Below, one piece after another: positions 24,888-36,087 of a stretch of 64,000 nt of DNA. The stretch covers positions 248,683-312,682 of the forward strand of contig CAUYUJ010015729.1 in the NCBI GenBank assembly GCA_963575745.1, read 5' to 3'. A program made the translations under genes and the position numbers. Every line of letters begins with the position of its first letter. The first letter of the stretch is position 1. The notes below the pieces were generated by a model. The model made no database searches. It was not told where the DNA came from and saw nothing but the letters and a program-made list of their open reading frames with translations. Source of the stretch: Prorocentrum cordatum. Taxonomy: Eukaryota > Sar > Dinophyceae > Prorocentrales > Prorocentraceae.

Positions 24888-25149
24888 TCCTACTCGTGCC
24901 CTTCATCATGGTCACTATGGGACTTACCGCTTCTGCATACCCATGCCCCTTCCCTGTAAACCGTGGACCACCATACCCATGCCCAGGTTTGAAACATAGT
25001 CAGAAGAGTGACTCGTCTGGCCACTCCACGGAGGAGCAGACCACTCCAAGGGGAGACATTCATCAGCCTCGACCTGTTGCAGGTCAAATTTGGCAACGCA
25101 TCCTGACGGCGCGCGGGGAGCACGGCAAGTTCAGTGGCAACTCATGGGA

Positions 25150-25275
25150 GCCTCCCATACCATCTTGTTGGCTCTTGCGAATCGACGCTAGTCGACGCGA
25201 ACAGACGCTTATCGACGCTAAATCGACGCGAATCGACAATCGACGATACTCGACGCTATCGACGCTACTGCACTC
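25150..25275 (+). repeat. ATCGACGCT minisatellite, locus 2
   Basis: GAGCCTCCCATACCATCTTG then GGCTCTTGCGAATCGACGCT and degenerate (ATCGACGCT)n. Same leader and unit as 16900-17015. Confidence 0.7.
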
Positions 25276-25429
25276 TAAAGACAGAGATGCGAGGGTATAG
25301 AAGGTTCCTATGATTTGCTACCAAAAACGACGCGCGGAGGGCGCGCTCACCTCCGGATCAGGCCTGCCTCGAAGGCGTCCCGGTCTGAGAAGTCGCACAC
25401 CGCTCCCAGCGTCCCCAAGCTGGCCCCTC

Positions 25430-25545
25430 CCGTGGGGGGAAACGAGGACAAGGAGGGAGGGGGAGGGGGCGAAGGGGGAGGAGGGCGAAGGGGGAGGATG
25501 AGGAGGGGGGGAGACGGCTGGCAGGAAGGGGGGGAAAGAGAAGTG
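25430..25545 (+). repeat. purine-rich GGAGGG tract
   Basis: About 110 bp almost purely A/G on the plus strand (GGAGGGGGAGGGGGC, GAAGGGGGAGG units). Confidence 0.75.
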
Positions 25546-25894
25546 GGAAGACAAACTAGGAGCGGAAGCGTCATATCTGACATCCTACCCACCCTTCCCA
25601 TCCCTTACCATTGCGTATAAATCCTCTTTTTTCACACACTCGAATAACGAACAGCACAATCATCCCGAGAGAGTACGCGATGCGTGGTATAGCACGACAT
25701 AGCATGGCATCGCGTCGAGCACGCGACTGATTTCGACAACAAGATCAGAGGGAAACCAGACATGACGCAGGACGGGAAATGCAAATGAACGGTTTCGAAA
25801 GCAGGAAGCGAAATATGAAATCAACGCTCCAGCGCGATCACGACTTCGAAGGACCGAAACCGCGGAAATCAGACCAGACGCATGTGAACGCTTC

Positions 25895-26470
25895 CATTGG
25901 GCCCTTCGGTGGAACTCCCTATGGGGCCACGAAACGCTGTACTGGGCCTGGGGGACGCATGCGAGTGCAGCCACTGGGGCCGTCGGTGGAGCTCCCTATG
26001 GGGCCACGAAACGCTGCTCTGGGTGGGGAAGACGCATGCGAGTGCAGCCACTGGGGCCTTGGGCGGAGCTCCCTATGGGGCCACGAAGCGCTGTATTGGG
26101 TGGGGGAGACGCTTGCGAGCGCAGCCACTGGGGCCTTGGGCGGAGCTGTCAATGGGGCCACGAAACGCTGCGCTGGGCGGGGGAAACGCATGCGAGTGCA
26201 GCCACTGGGGCCTTCGGTGGAGCCCACTATGGGGCCACGAAGCGCTGTGCTGTGCGGGGGAGACGCATGCGAGTGCAGACACTGAGGCCTTCGGTGGAGC
26301 TCCCAGTGGGGCCACGAAAGGCTGCAGTGTGGAGAAGGCGCACTTATACGAGTGCAGCCACTAGGGCCTTCGGTGGAGCTCCATATGGGGCTACGAATAG
26401 CGCTGTACTGGGTGGGGGAGACGCTTGCGAGTGCAGCCACCAGGGCCTTCGGTGGAGCTCCCTACAGGCG
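25895..26470 (+). repeat. 77-79-bp tandem repeat, about 7.5 units
   Basis: GGGCCTTCGGTGGAGCTCCC (or variants) starts units near 25899, 25977, 26054, 26131, 26208, 26285, 26364 and 26443. Units continue TATGGGGCCACGAAACGCTG and GAGACGCATGCGAGTGCAGC. The usual 78-bp length is a multiple of three, so several frames stay open and encode 26-residue repeats. No start context or domain supports a gene. Confidence 0.9.
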
Positions 26471-26579
26471 GAGCAGGGAGGAGGGAGGACGGGGAGGAGG
26501 AAGGAGGAGAGGAGAAAATGCGGGGCGCTGTCTCTTCAAAACGAAGACCCAACACCACAGGATGAGCGGGAAAAAACCT

Positions 26580-26925
26580 GCGTCGGAGGTCTGCGTCACG
26601 ACGACGATCACCACCACCACCAAAACCACGACGACGTGCCCCCACGACACGAGACGACGAAAGACAACGACCAACGGCGACAACAACGACGCCGCCGCTG
26701 GTGTCGCCGGCACGGCGGCGGCAGCGGCGGCGACGACGGTGACCCCGGCGACGCCGGCGGCGGCGACGACGGCGGCAAAGGGCCCACGGGCCCGCCTGCG
26801 CTACCCAGCAGACTGCTGAACGGAGCCGGTGACGCCAGCGGCCCCTCGGGCGCCTGAGGAGCCACGCCTCGTCGTCGTCGTCATCGCCACCGCCGCCGCC
26901 GCCGCCGCCGCCGTCGTCGTCGTCG
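26580..26925. repeat. mixed triplet-rich sequence (CGA, CAC, GGC)
   Basis: ACGACGATCACCACCACC, CGGCGGCAGCGGCGGCGACG and CCGCCGCCGCC runs that merge into the CTC block. Cryptic simplicity; no gene. Confidence 0.6.
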
Positions 26926-27280
26926 TCCTCCTCCTCCTCCTCCTCCTCCTCCCTCCTCCTCTCCTCCTCCTCCTCCTCCTCCTCCTCCTCCTCCTCCTCC
27001 TCCTCCTCCTCCCTCCTCCCCTCCTCCTCCTCCTCCTCCTCCTCCTCCTCCTCCTCCTCCTCCTCCTCCTCCTCCTCCTCCTCCTCCTCCTCCTCCTCCT
27101 CTCCTCCTCCTCCTCCTCCTCTCCTCCTCCTCCTCCTCTCCTCCCTTCCTCCTCCTCCTCCTCCTCCTCCTCCTCCTCCTCCCCTCCTCCTCCTCTCCTC
27201 CTCTCCTCTCCTCCTCCTCCTCCTCCTCCTCCTCCTCCTCCTCCTCCTCCTCCTCCTCCTCCTCCTCCTCCTCCTCTCAT
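26926..27280 (+). repeat. (CTC)n microsatellite block
   Basis: About 350 bp of CTC with occasional CCTC and TTC slips; left block of the third composite island. Confidence 0.95.
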
Positions 27281-28200
27281 TATCATTAGTCTTATTGTTC
27301 TTACGATTATTCTTATACAAATTATTGTTAATAATATTAATAGTACTAAACATATTATGATGAGTAATATTATTAGTCTTGGTAATATTATTATTAGTAG
27401 GATTTTTAGTTGTATTATGAATAGTATTACTATTATTAGTAGTAGTATTACTACTATTATTCTCAATAATAATAATAATAATAGTATTAATAGTATGAGT
27501 ATTACTATTATGATTGGTAATATGATTAGTAAGAGTATTAGTAATATTAATAATACTAGTATTACTATTATTAGTACCAGCATTATCAATAGGATTAGTA
27601 TTATTATTGCTGTTATCACTATTATTAGTAGTATTAATGGTGTTATGGATATTATTTGTATTATTAGTAGTGCTACTCTTATTGATAATAATATTAATAT
27701 TCTTAGTAGCATGATTATCAGTATTATTAGTTGTGTCTCTTAGTCATAGTATTAGTAATAGCATGATTAGTAGTAATAGTATGAGTACGACTAGTCATAT
27801 TAGTGGTATTCATATGTTTCTTCTTCTTATCATTAGTATTCATACTACTCTTATTATTATGATTACTATGAGTATACGCATGATCATTCTTAGTCGTATT
27901 AGTATTCTTCTCGATGTTGGTATCAGTAGTAGTTTTCTTCTCCGAAATGGTACGATTACTATTATTATTATTATGTGTAGCAGTATTCTTCTTATTACTA
28001 GTATTATTGTGATTAGAAGTACGATTATTAGTATTATTCGTATTATTATTATTACTATTATCGTTATGCTTAGTATTATTATTATTGTTACTATCATGAT
28101 TTTGTATTATCAATACGACTAATAGTATTATTATCCTCATCAAGTATTACTATACTATTACTATTACTATTATTAGTATTGTTAGTATTATGATTATTAT
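27281..28200 (+). repeat. degenerate ATT/AGT triplet block
   Basis: About 920 bp of ATTATTAGTATTAGTAGTAT-like triplets with rare GC interruptions; centre of the third composite island. Confidence 0.9.
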
Positions 28201-28430
28201 GATTCCTCCTCCTCCTCCTCCTCCTGCTCCTCCTCCTTCTCCTCCTCCTCCTCTTCCTCCTCCTCACCCTCCTCCTCCTCCTCATCCTCATCCTCCTCCT
28301 CCTCATCCTGCTCCTCCTCCTCCTCCTCCTCCTCCTCCTCCTCCTCCTCCTCCTCCTCCTCCACCTCCTCCTCCTCCTCCTCCTCCTCCTCCTCCTCCTC
28401 CTCATCCTCCTCATCCTCCTCCCCGTGCCG
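28201..28430 (+). repeat. (CTC)n microsatellite block
   Basis: CTC with TCATCC and TGCTCC interruptions; right block of the third composite island. A (CA)n run follows at 28514-28537. Confidence 0.95.
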
Positions 28431-28538
28431 AAGGCTTCCCGCAGCCTGACTTTTACGAGGGACGCACGAGGCACTGGTAACAAAATGAGCATCTGCACTC
28501 TCGATGAGTACCCTCACACACACACACACACACACACC

Positions 28539-31500
28539 ATTCGGTCAATGAGACGGGGCGACACCAACAAACCTTTCCACATCCTACCTCCGCCGCTGCC
28601 CGCTTCATCCGCCAACTTGTTACCCCAGTTTTCTGGCCCGCTTCCAGCTCATCCGGCTACCCCCACCAACTGTAAGGCAGAGGCCAGGCCTCGGAAGGCT
28701 TCCCTGCCCATATGCGGCGGCACCGACCGCCACTACTCCCTTGCACTGGGGCAGGACATTGGACCTCTCGGTCCCCATCCCACGCATCTTTGGACCTGGA
28801 GCCCTCGCTTCTCCGTGGGCCGTCGGTCTCTCATGTCTCGTCGCTCTTTCTTCCCTGCCGCGTCGCGATCCTCCGCGGTTTCCCCGTCATCTTTGTCCGC
28901 ATCTGCACACTCGATGAGCACCCCTACGGCATGGGAGCTGGGGCGACACCAGCAATCCTTCTTGCATCCTGCCTCCACCGCTGCTACCCCGCCCTCCTCG
29001 GCCATCTTGTTACCCCAGTGTGTTTGCTTCCAGCTCATCCGGCTACCCCCTATCAACTGTCGGGCTGGCCAGGCCTCGGGAGTCTTACCTGCCCATATCT
29101 GGCGGCACCGACCGCTACTCGCCCCTTGAACTGGGGCAGGACGTTGGACCTCTCGGTGCCCACCCCACGCATCTTTGCACCCGAAGCCCTCGGTCTCTCT
29201 TGTCTCGTCGCTCTTTCTTCCCTGCCGCGTCGCGATCCTCCGCGGTTTCCCCGCCCTCTTCGCGCGCATCTGCAAGCTCGATGAGCACCCCTAGGGCATG
29301 GGAGCTGGGGCGATACCAGCAATCCTTCTTGCATCCTGCCTCCACCGCTGCTACCCCGCCCCCTTCGGCCATCTTGTTACCCCAGTTTGTTTGCTTCCAG
29401 CTCATCTGGCTACCCCCACCAACTGTCGGGCTGGCCAGGCCTCGGGAGTCTTCCCTGCCCATGTCTGGCGGCACCGACCGCTACTCCTCCCTTGCACTGG
29501 GGCAGGACATTGGACCTCTCGGTGCCCATCCAAAGATCTTTGCACCCGAAACCGTCGGTCTCTCTTGTCTCGTCTCTCTGTCTTCCCTGCCGCGTCGCGC
29601 TCCTCCGCGGGCCCCCCGCCCTCTTCGCGCGCATCTGCACACTCGATGAGCACCCCGACGGCATGGGAGCTGGGGCGATACCAGCAATCCTTCTGGCATC
29701 CTGCCTCCACCGCTGCTACCCCGCCATCTTCGGCCATCTTGTTACTCCAGCTTGTTTGCTTCCAGCTCATCTGACTACCCCCACCAACTGTTGGGCTGGC
29801 CAGGCCTCGGGAGTCTTCCCTGCCCATATCTGGCGGCACCGACCGCTACTTCCCCCTTGTACTGGGGAACGACATTGGACCTCTCAGCGCCCATCCCACG
29901 CATCTTTGCACCCGAAGCCCTCGGTATCTCATGTCTCGTCGCTCTTTCTTCCCTGCCGCGTCGCGCTCCTCACTCCGCGGTTCCCCCGCCCTCTTCGCGC
30001 GCATCTGCACACTCGATGAGCACCCCTACGGTATGGGAGCTGGGGCGATACCAGCAATCCTTCTGGCATCCTGCCTCCACCACTCGGTCGATGAGACGGG
30101 GCGACACCAACAAACCTTTCCACATCCTACCTCCGCCGCTGCCCGCTTCATCCGCCAACTTGTTACCCCAGTTTTCTGGCCCGCTTCCAGCTCATCCGGC
30201 TACCCCCACCAACTGTAAGGCAGAGGCCAGGCCTCGGAAGGCTTCCCTGCCCATATGCGGCGGCACCGACCGCCACTACTCCCTTGCACTGGGGCAGGAC
30301 ATTGGACCTCTCGGTCCCCATCCCACGCATCTTTGGACCTGGAGCCCTCGCTTCTCCGTGGGCCGTCGGTCTCTCATGTCTCGTCGCTCTTTCTTCCCTG
30401 CCGCGTCGCGATCCTCCGCGGTTTCCCCGTCATCTTTGTGCGCATCTGCACACTCGACGAGCACCCCTACGGCATGGGAGCTGGGGCGACACCAGCAATC
30501 CTTCTTGCATCCTGCCTCCACCGCTGCTACCCCGCCCTCCTCGGCCATCTTGTTACCCCAGTGTGTTTGCTTCCAGCTCATCCAGCTACCCCCTAGCAAC
30601 TGTCGGGCTGGCCAGGCCTCGGGAGTCTTACCTGCCCATATCTGGCGGCACCGACCGCTACTCGCCCCTTGTACTGGGGCAGGACGTTGGACCTCTCGGT
30701 GCCCACCCCACGCATATTTGCACCCGAAGCCCTCGGTCTCTCTTGTCTCGTCGCTCTTTCTTCCCTGCCGCGTCGCGATCCTCCGCGGTTTCCCCGCCCT
30801 CTTCGCGCGCATCTGCAAGCTCGATGAGCACCCCTACGGCATGGGAGCTGGGGCGATACCAGCAATCCTTCTTGCATCCTGCCTCCACCGCTGCTACCCC
30901 GCCCCCTTCGGCCATCTTGTTACCCCAGTTTGTTTGCTTCCAGCTCATCCGGCTACCCCCACCAACTGTCGGGCTGGCCAGGCCTCGGGAGTCTTCCCTG
31001 CCCATGTCTGGCGGCACCGACCGCTACTCCTCCCTTGCACTGGGGCAGGACATTGGACCTCTCGGTGCCCATCCAAAGATCTTTGCACCCGAAACCGTCG
31101 GTCTCTCTTGTCTCGTCTCTCTGTCTTCCCTGCCGCGTCGCGCTCCTCCGCGGGCCCCCCGCCCTCTTCGCGCGCATCTGCACACTCGATGAGCACCCCG
31201 ACGGCATGGGGGCTGGGGCGATACCAGCAATCCTTCTGGCATCCTTTCCTCCACCGCTGCCACCCCGCCCTCCTCGGCCATCTTGTTACCCCAATTTCGT
31301 TGCTCTCTTCCAAGTCATCCGGGTACCCCCACCAACTGTTGGGCTGGCCAGGCCTCGGGAGTCTTCCCTGCCCATGTCCGGCGGCACCGATCGCTACTCC
31401 TACCGATTACTGGGGAACGACATTGGATCTCTCGGTCCCCATCCCACGCATCTTTGGACCCGAAGCCCTCGGTCTCTCTTGTCTCGGCGCTCTTTCTTCC

Positions 31501-31836
31501 CTGCCGCGTCGCGCTCCCCCGCGGTTCCCCCGTCCTCTTTGCGCGCATCTGCACACTCGATGAGCACCCATACGTTAAGGGAGCTGGGAGCTGAGGCAAT
31601 ACCAGCGATCCTGCTTGCATCCTGCCTCCACCGCTGCTACCCCGCCCTCCTCGGCCATCTTGTTGCCCCAATGTGTTTGCTTCCAGCTCATCCGGCTACC
31701 CCCACCAACTGTTCGGCTGGCCAGGCCTCGGGAGTCTTCCCTGCCCATATCCGGCGGCACCGACCGCTACTCCGACCGTTCGTTGGGGCAGGACATTGGA
31801 CCTCTCGGCCCCCCTCCCACGCATCTTTGGACCTAC
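28539..31836 (+). repeat. satellite with 1543-bp four-monomer higher-order repeat
   Basis: The anchor GGCATGGGAGCTGGGGCGA recurs near 28928, 29296, 29660, 30030, 30470, 30839, 31203 and 31577, giving monomers of about 364-374 bp and one of 440 bp. The pattern 440/369/364/370 repeats with an exact offset of 1543 bp (AGACGGGGCG at 28551 and 30094; GCATGGG at 29661 and 31204). Stretches of 200-300 bp compared across the two higher-order copies look identical, while neighbouring monomers differ clearly. A partial, more diverged unit ends near 31836. Open frames of up to 603 codons run through it but change frame between higher-order copies. Confidence 0.92.
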
Positions 31837-32130
31837 CCTGTGACACCCAAACCTTCCCAAAACGTTCCACAGTCCCCAAGCGACGAATGATCGAAAACCC
31901 TTCGTTGCATATCAGACTTCCATTTCCCTGTGGACTGCCACACAAAGAGCGCCGCTCTCAAACATCAGCACTGCCGCGCACCGTTTCGGTGATGTTTGGA
32001 ACGTGTTTCTGGGCTTCCCCTTAATTAGCACTGCAATCGAATACGTGCACCACCGCAACCCATTTGCGCGTAGAATGGGGATGCCGCCACACAACTCCCA
32101 CTACGTTGCGCGAACTATCGCGGCGACTCT
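31837..32130. other. unique intergenic sequence
   Basis: No recognised gene or repeat. Confidence 0.4.
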
Positions 32131-32300
32131 TGCACTCTCGACGCGCGCCCTCACAAGCACCCAAAGGCTAGGGAACCAGGGCGACACCTGTTATCCTTCC
32201 TCATCCTGCCGCCACCGCTGCTACCCCATCTTTCTTGGCCAACTTGCTACCCTTGGGCCCTTGTGCTCCTGTGCACCCCACGAACTCCCCAGCACCATAG
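32131..32300 (+). repeat. diverged satellite monomer
   Basis: Contains ACTCTCGACGCGCGCCC, CAGGGCGACACC, TGCCGCCACCGCTGCTACCC and CTTGGCCAACTTG in the order found in the 368-bp monomers just upstream, but strongly diverged. Edge of the satellite array. Confidence 0.6.
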
Positions 32301-32317
32301 TTCGCCCAACCCACCAT

Positions 32318-32392
32318 TTCCCTCTCTCTCTCTTTCTATCTCTCTCTCTCTCTCTCTTTCTCTCTTTCTCTCACTCTCTGTCTCTCCCACTT
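32318..32392 (+). repeat. (CT)n microsatellite
   Basis: CTCTCTCTCT runs with TTT interruptions. Confidence 0.9.
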
Positions 32393-32784
32393 CTCTATCG
32401 CATCATCCGCATTTCCATCGCCGCATTTCCAACAACCACACCCCTCTCCGCTACATGATATCCCGCATGCTCTTTCCCATCATTCCCGACCTCTCGCTGA
32501 AGACTCCATCCGCGCTGAACCGGCCACCGTCCACCCACAAAGGATATCTCACTGATAAGTAATTAACAATAGTGGCCTCTATTTCTGCCCCCATCAGTCA
32601 GGGGCAACAGGCATCATCGAAGAGCGGCGATGGACGCGGTAATCCCACCAGCCCTTAGGGCTACGGTGGTATAACGAGTTTGTCCTTCTCTCTTCCCCCT
32701 CCTTCCCCTGTTCGGGGGAGGGGTTTACCCCTCCCCCTACCCCCTCCCCTGGACCTGGAGGGGGGGGGGACGGAGGCGCCGCAG

Positions 32785-33510
32785 AGTCCAAGATGGCCCA
32801 GGATGGCCCCAAGAGGCACTCCAAGTCGCAAGATGGCCTCCAAGATGACCCAAGGTATTCCAAGATGGGCCAAGATAGCCTCCGACATACCTCCAGGAGG
32901 CCCCAAGACAGCCCCAAGACGGATCTAAGTGCCCTTCGAGCCCTCCACGGCGCCCTCTTACACGCCAAAACCCGTCAAAAGCCTTGGGAAGATCAATGTT
33001 TGTGGCACTCTCGCCTTTTCGCGTCCGACGGTCCTCTGGGACCTCAAGATGGCCCCAAGCTGGCCCAAGAGAGCCCCAAGAAGGGCCCATGAATGCCCAA
33101 GACGGCCCCAAGATCGCCCAAGAAGCGCCCAAGAGCGCCCCAAGAGAGCCCCAAGACGCAATTTTTGAGCCTCCGAGGGGGCGGTACTAATTGAGGGACT
33201 TCCTCTTTTTGAGCCATGGGGCCCAAGATGGCCCCGAGAGGCCTCCCAGCCTCTCCCAAAGACCCTCCACCCCGCCCTTTTTGGCCCAAGATGGCTCCAA
33301 GAGAGCCCCAGATAGCCCAAGATGGCCTTCAAGATGGCCTAAGATAGCCAAGCATGGCTCCAGATAGCCTCCGATAGCCCTCCAAGAGGCCTCAAGGCAG
33401 CCTCAAGATGGCCCAAGATAGCCGAGCATGGTTCAAGTTAGGCCCCGACAGCCTCTAGCCGAGCATGGCTCAAGATAACCTCCAAGAGGCCTCAAGAAAA
33501 CTGGCAATCA
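32785..33510 (+). repeat. short-unit CAAGATGGCCC array, locus 3
   Basis: CAAGATGGCCCCAAGAG units, later AAGATAGCCNAGCATGG variants (33340-33480). Plus-strand orientation matches locus 1. No gene. Confidence 0.75.
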
Positions 33511-33524
33511 ATGATGGATGGGTT

Positions 33525-34640
33525 GGTAGGGATACTTGTTTGGTCGCGGCCGCGGGCGAGAGCGCAAGCGGCGAGTCGTAAGTCCGGGGCGTGGGTCTAC
33601 GAATTGACAACAGGAGCAAACTAGTAGAGCCGCGCACCTAAACTGCCTACTGGCGGGGATATTATTTTGGTCGCGGCCGCGGGCGAGAGCGCAAGCGGCG
33701 AGTCGTAAGTCCGGGACGCGGGCCTACTAATTGACAACCGGAGCAAACTAGAGCCGCGCACCTAAACTGCCTAAGCTGCCTAAGCGGCGCCTCAAGTGAG
33801 CTGCAAGCTGCACTGAGTGTGGATGCCAGAGCCAGGGGCAGAAAGCGCTCACACAGCGTCCATGCAAGCATGGCGGCGGCCGCCAGGGTGGCTGCACTGC
33901 CAGGGGTGCACGCATGCAACGAGCTGCAGGGGGTGGCGGATTGCCAAGGTGGCCGGCTGCCAGGGTCTGCAAGCTGCGAGGTGACTTGCATGCAGGGGCG
34001 TAACCACCCACGGGACTGCAAGAGTACCGGGGGGGCCACAGAGCCAGGTGGACCGACCGTCACGAAATGAATTGGATGCGACTGGGGATACTTTTCTGGT
34101 CGCGGCCGCGAGCGAAGAGCGCAGGCGGCAAGAGAAGTTGCCCGGGCCTACGGGCAAACCTAATTAGCTGCAGGGCGCAACTCAGACCGGCCGGGCCAGC
34201 TCACAAGGCGGCCGCTGGGGCAGCAGGGCGAGGGCTGGCTGGCTGATGGGCACCAAGGGAAGCTCGAGCATCGTGCAGCCCAAGCAAAATGCCAGGGAAT
34301 GCGGGGTTACGCGCTGCGGCGTCAGACCACACGGATGGAGGCGCGGAAGCAGGACTGGCGGGGATGCTTATTTTTTTTTGGGTCGCGTCCGCAAGCGAAG
34401 GCGGAGGCGGGGTCAGAAGCTGTCCGGGGCGCGGAAACAAGCCGAATTAGCTGCTGGGCGCGCCGCAGTCCGGCCGGGCCAGCTCACAAAGCAGCTGCTG
34501 TGCCGCGCGGCGAGGCTGACAGGCTGAGGGCACCGAGGGAAGCTCGGGCAACGTGCAGTCTAGCAAAATGCCAGGAAATCCGGCGCACGCCATGCGGCGT
34601 GAACCACTCAGAGAGCGCGAGGAGGCACGCGTAGATGCCT
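33525..34640. repeat. dispersed GGGGATAC...GGTCGCGGCCGC repeat, four copies
   Basis: A head with GGGATACTTGTTTGGTCGCG or a close variant starts at about 33529, 33656, 34088 and 34362. It is followed by GAGAGCGCAAGCGGCGAGTC-like sequence. The last two copies extend about 275 bp in tandem, sharing CCGGCCGGGCCAGCTCACAA and CAAGCAAAATGCCAGG-like segments. A fifth head is at 38838. Unknown family. Confidence 0.7.
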
Positions 34641-36087
34641 ACACGCCTCACACGCCTGGAGGTCGCACAGGCGAGGTGAACGATGAACGAGTCGCCAGCG
34701 GGGCGCCAGGTCCAGGGCCGCACCAACGGTGCATGCAAGCAAGGTTGGCGAAGCTGCCGAGGTGACGTCGGAAACCTGCCTGAATGGCTGGAATGGGCCC
34801 AGGGGAAGCGCAGCGTCTGACGGAAGGCCGATGCACTCCGAAGCGACCACGGGGCTCCCAAGGCCCACCATCCCGAGCACGCGGGGCGCTGGCCCTGCGG
34901 TGAACCCTGAGGGCCTGGCCCCAGTCACCCGACGTCAAAGCGCGGTGAACGTCGCACTGAATGTGACAGGCCAGGCCGGCGGGGATGAACATCGCCAGCG
35001 TGGCAGAAGAATCCAAGGAGGAGCTGCACAGAGAATCGCCCCCGCGATCCAGGGGCACGTGAATCTGGCAGCCCGCCCTGCCTGGGAGGGGTCCGAGGGG
35101 AGGGCCGGTGGGGGCGGACATCACTGGCCCTCCAGGCGGAGGGGCTCACCCAGGACACCTGGCGAAGTAGGGGGGCTCGGGGGGGGGCGAAGCCCGGGCA
35201 CGGGATCCAGGGATGCAGCTAACGGCTGCTCAGGGTTGGGAGAAGAGGGCGGTGCATCCCCAGGGTAGACGCAGCCTGCAATGTGTCTAATGCAAGCGGC
35301 ACCGCCGGCCCGCCAGCAATGCAGGTCGCGCATCGCCTGCCGGCGCGCCGGGGATACCAGGGGCGCAGCTAACGGCTGCTCAGGGATGAGATGGTCCAGG
35401 GGGGCCGCACCTGCCGCAGCGCGAGTGGCCAGCCTCTTAACGGCTGCCTCGTCTCTCCGTCTCAGAGCGCACGATTGCAACGGCACGGGGCTGACGTCTC
35501 TGCTACGCGGCCGCCCTGCCCCAGTGGCGGACTGATCAAACCCTACGCATGTGGCGCGCCAAAACTGGGGCCCACGCTGGGCCTCACCCGTGCATGCATC
35601 CAGTCTGGAGGGAGGGGTAGCTGGCACGGCTCCTCTCCAGTCCGGGGCGCCGCGGGGGCCGTCTGCCATATTCTTGGGGCAGCGTTTTTCCAGGGTGGCC
35701 GAGGCCTCTACAAACGTGAGCCAATCGTGGCCCCGGGGCGCAAGTGGGGGGTGAGATGCGTCGGGCGCCCGACGGGGGGGGTAGCCCCGACGGCGCGCCC
35801 GAAAAGGTGGCGGGCGGGCGACGGAGCGCACGCTGCCCACGCGCCTCTCAACAGCGGAGGCTGTCTAGCTAAGCTGCGCCAGGGAGAAGGGGGGGGGCCC
35901 GCCCCAGCGGAGGGCGGCCCCCGGCATTGCGGCCTGGGCCGGGCGCAGCGGGGTGAAACGGGCCCAGTCGGGGCCAAGGATGGCGGGCGGTGGCGGGGAA
36001 GACCCGGAGACGTCGCTGGGGTGGCGGGTGCACCTGGACGGTGGGGACCGCCACGGCCTGCAACCCGATGGCGGAAGCGAATCATCC
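34641..36087. other. intergenic with hairpin repeats
   Basis: Two copies of a CAGGGRYGCAGCTAACGGCTGCTCAGGG-type block lie near 35207 and 35358, each able to form a GCAGC/GCTGC stem. No recognised domain in the long frames here; a minus-strand frame containing GHDWLTFVEASATLEKRC (about 35680-35735) is the least random and may be a gene remnant. Confidence 0.45.

Noticed and set aside
29752-31563. 603-codon open frame through the satellite
   Set aside because: It follows 368-bp repeat units, changes frame between 1543-bp copies, and has no domain; frames are open on both strands.
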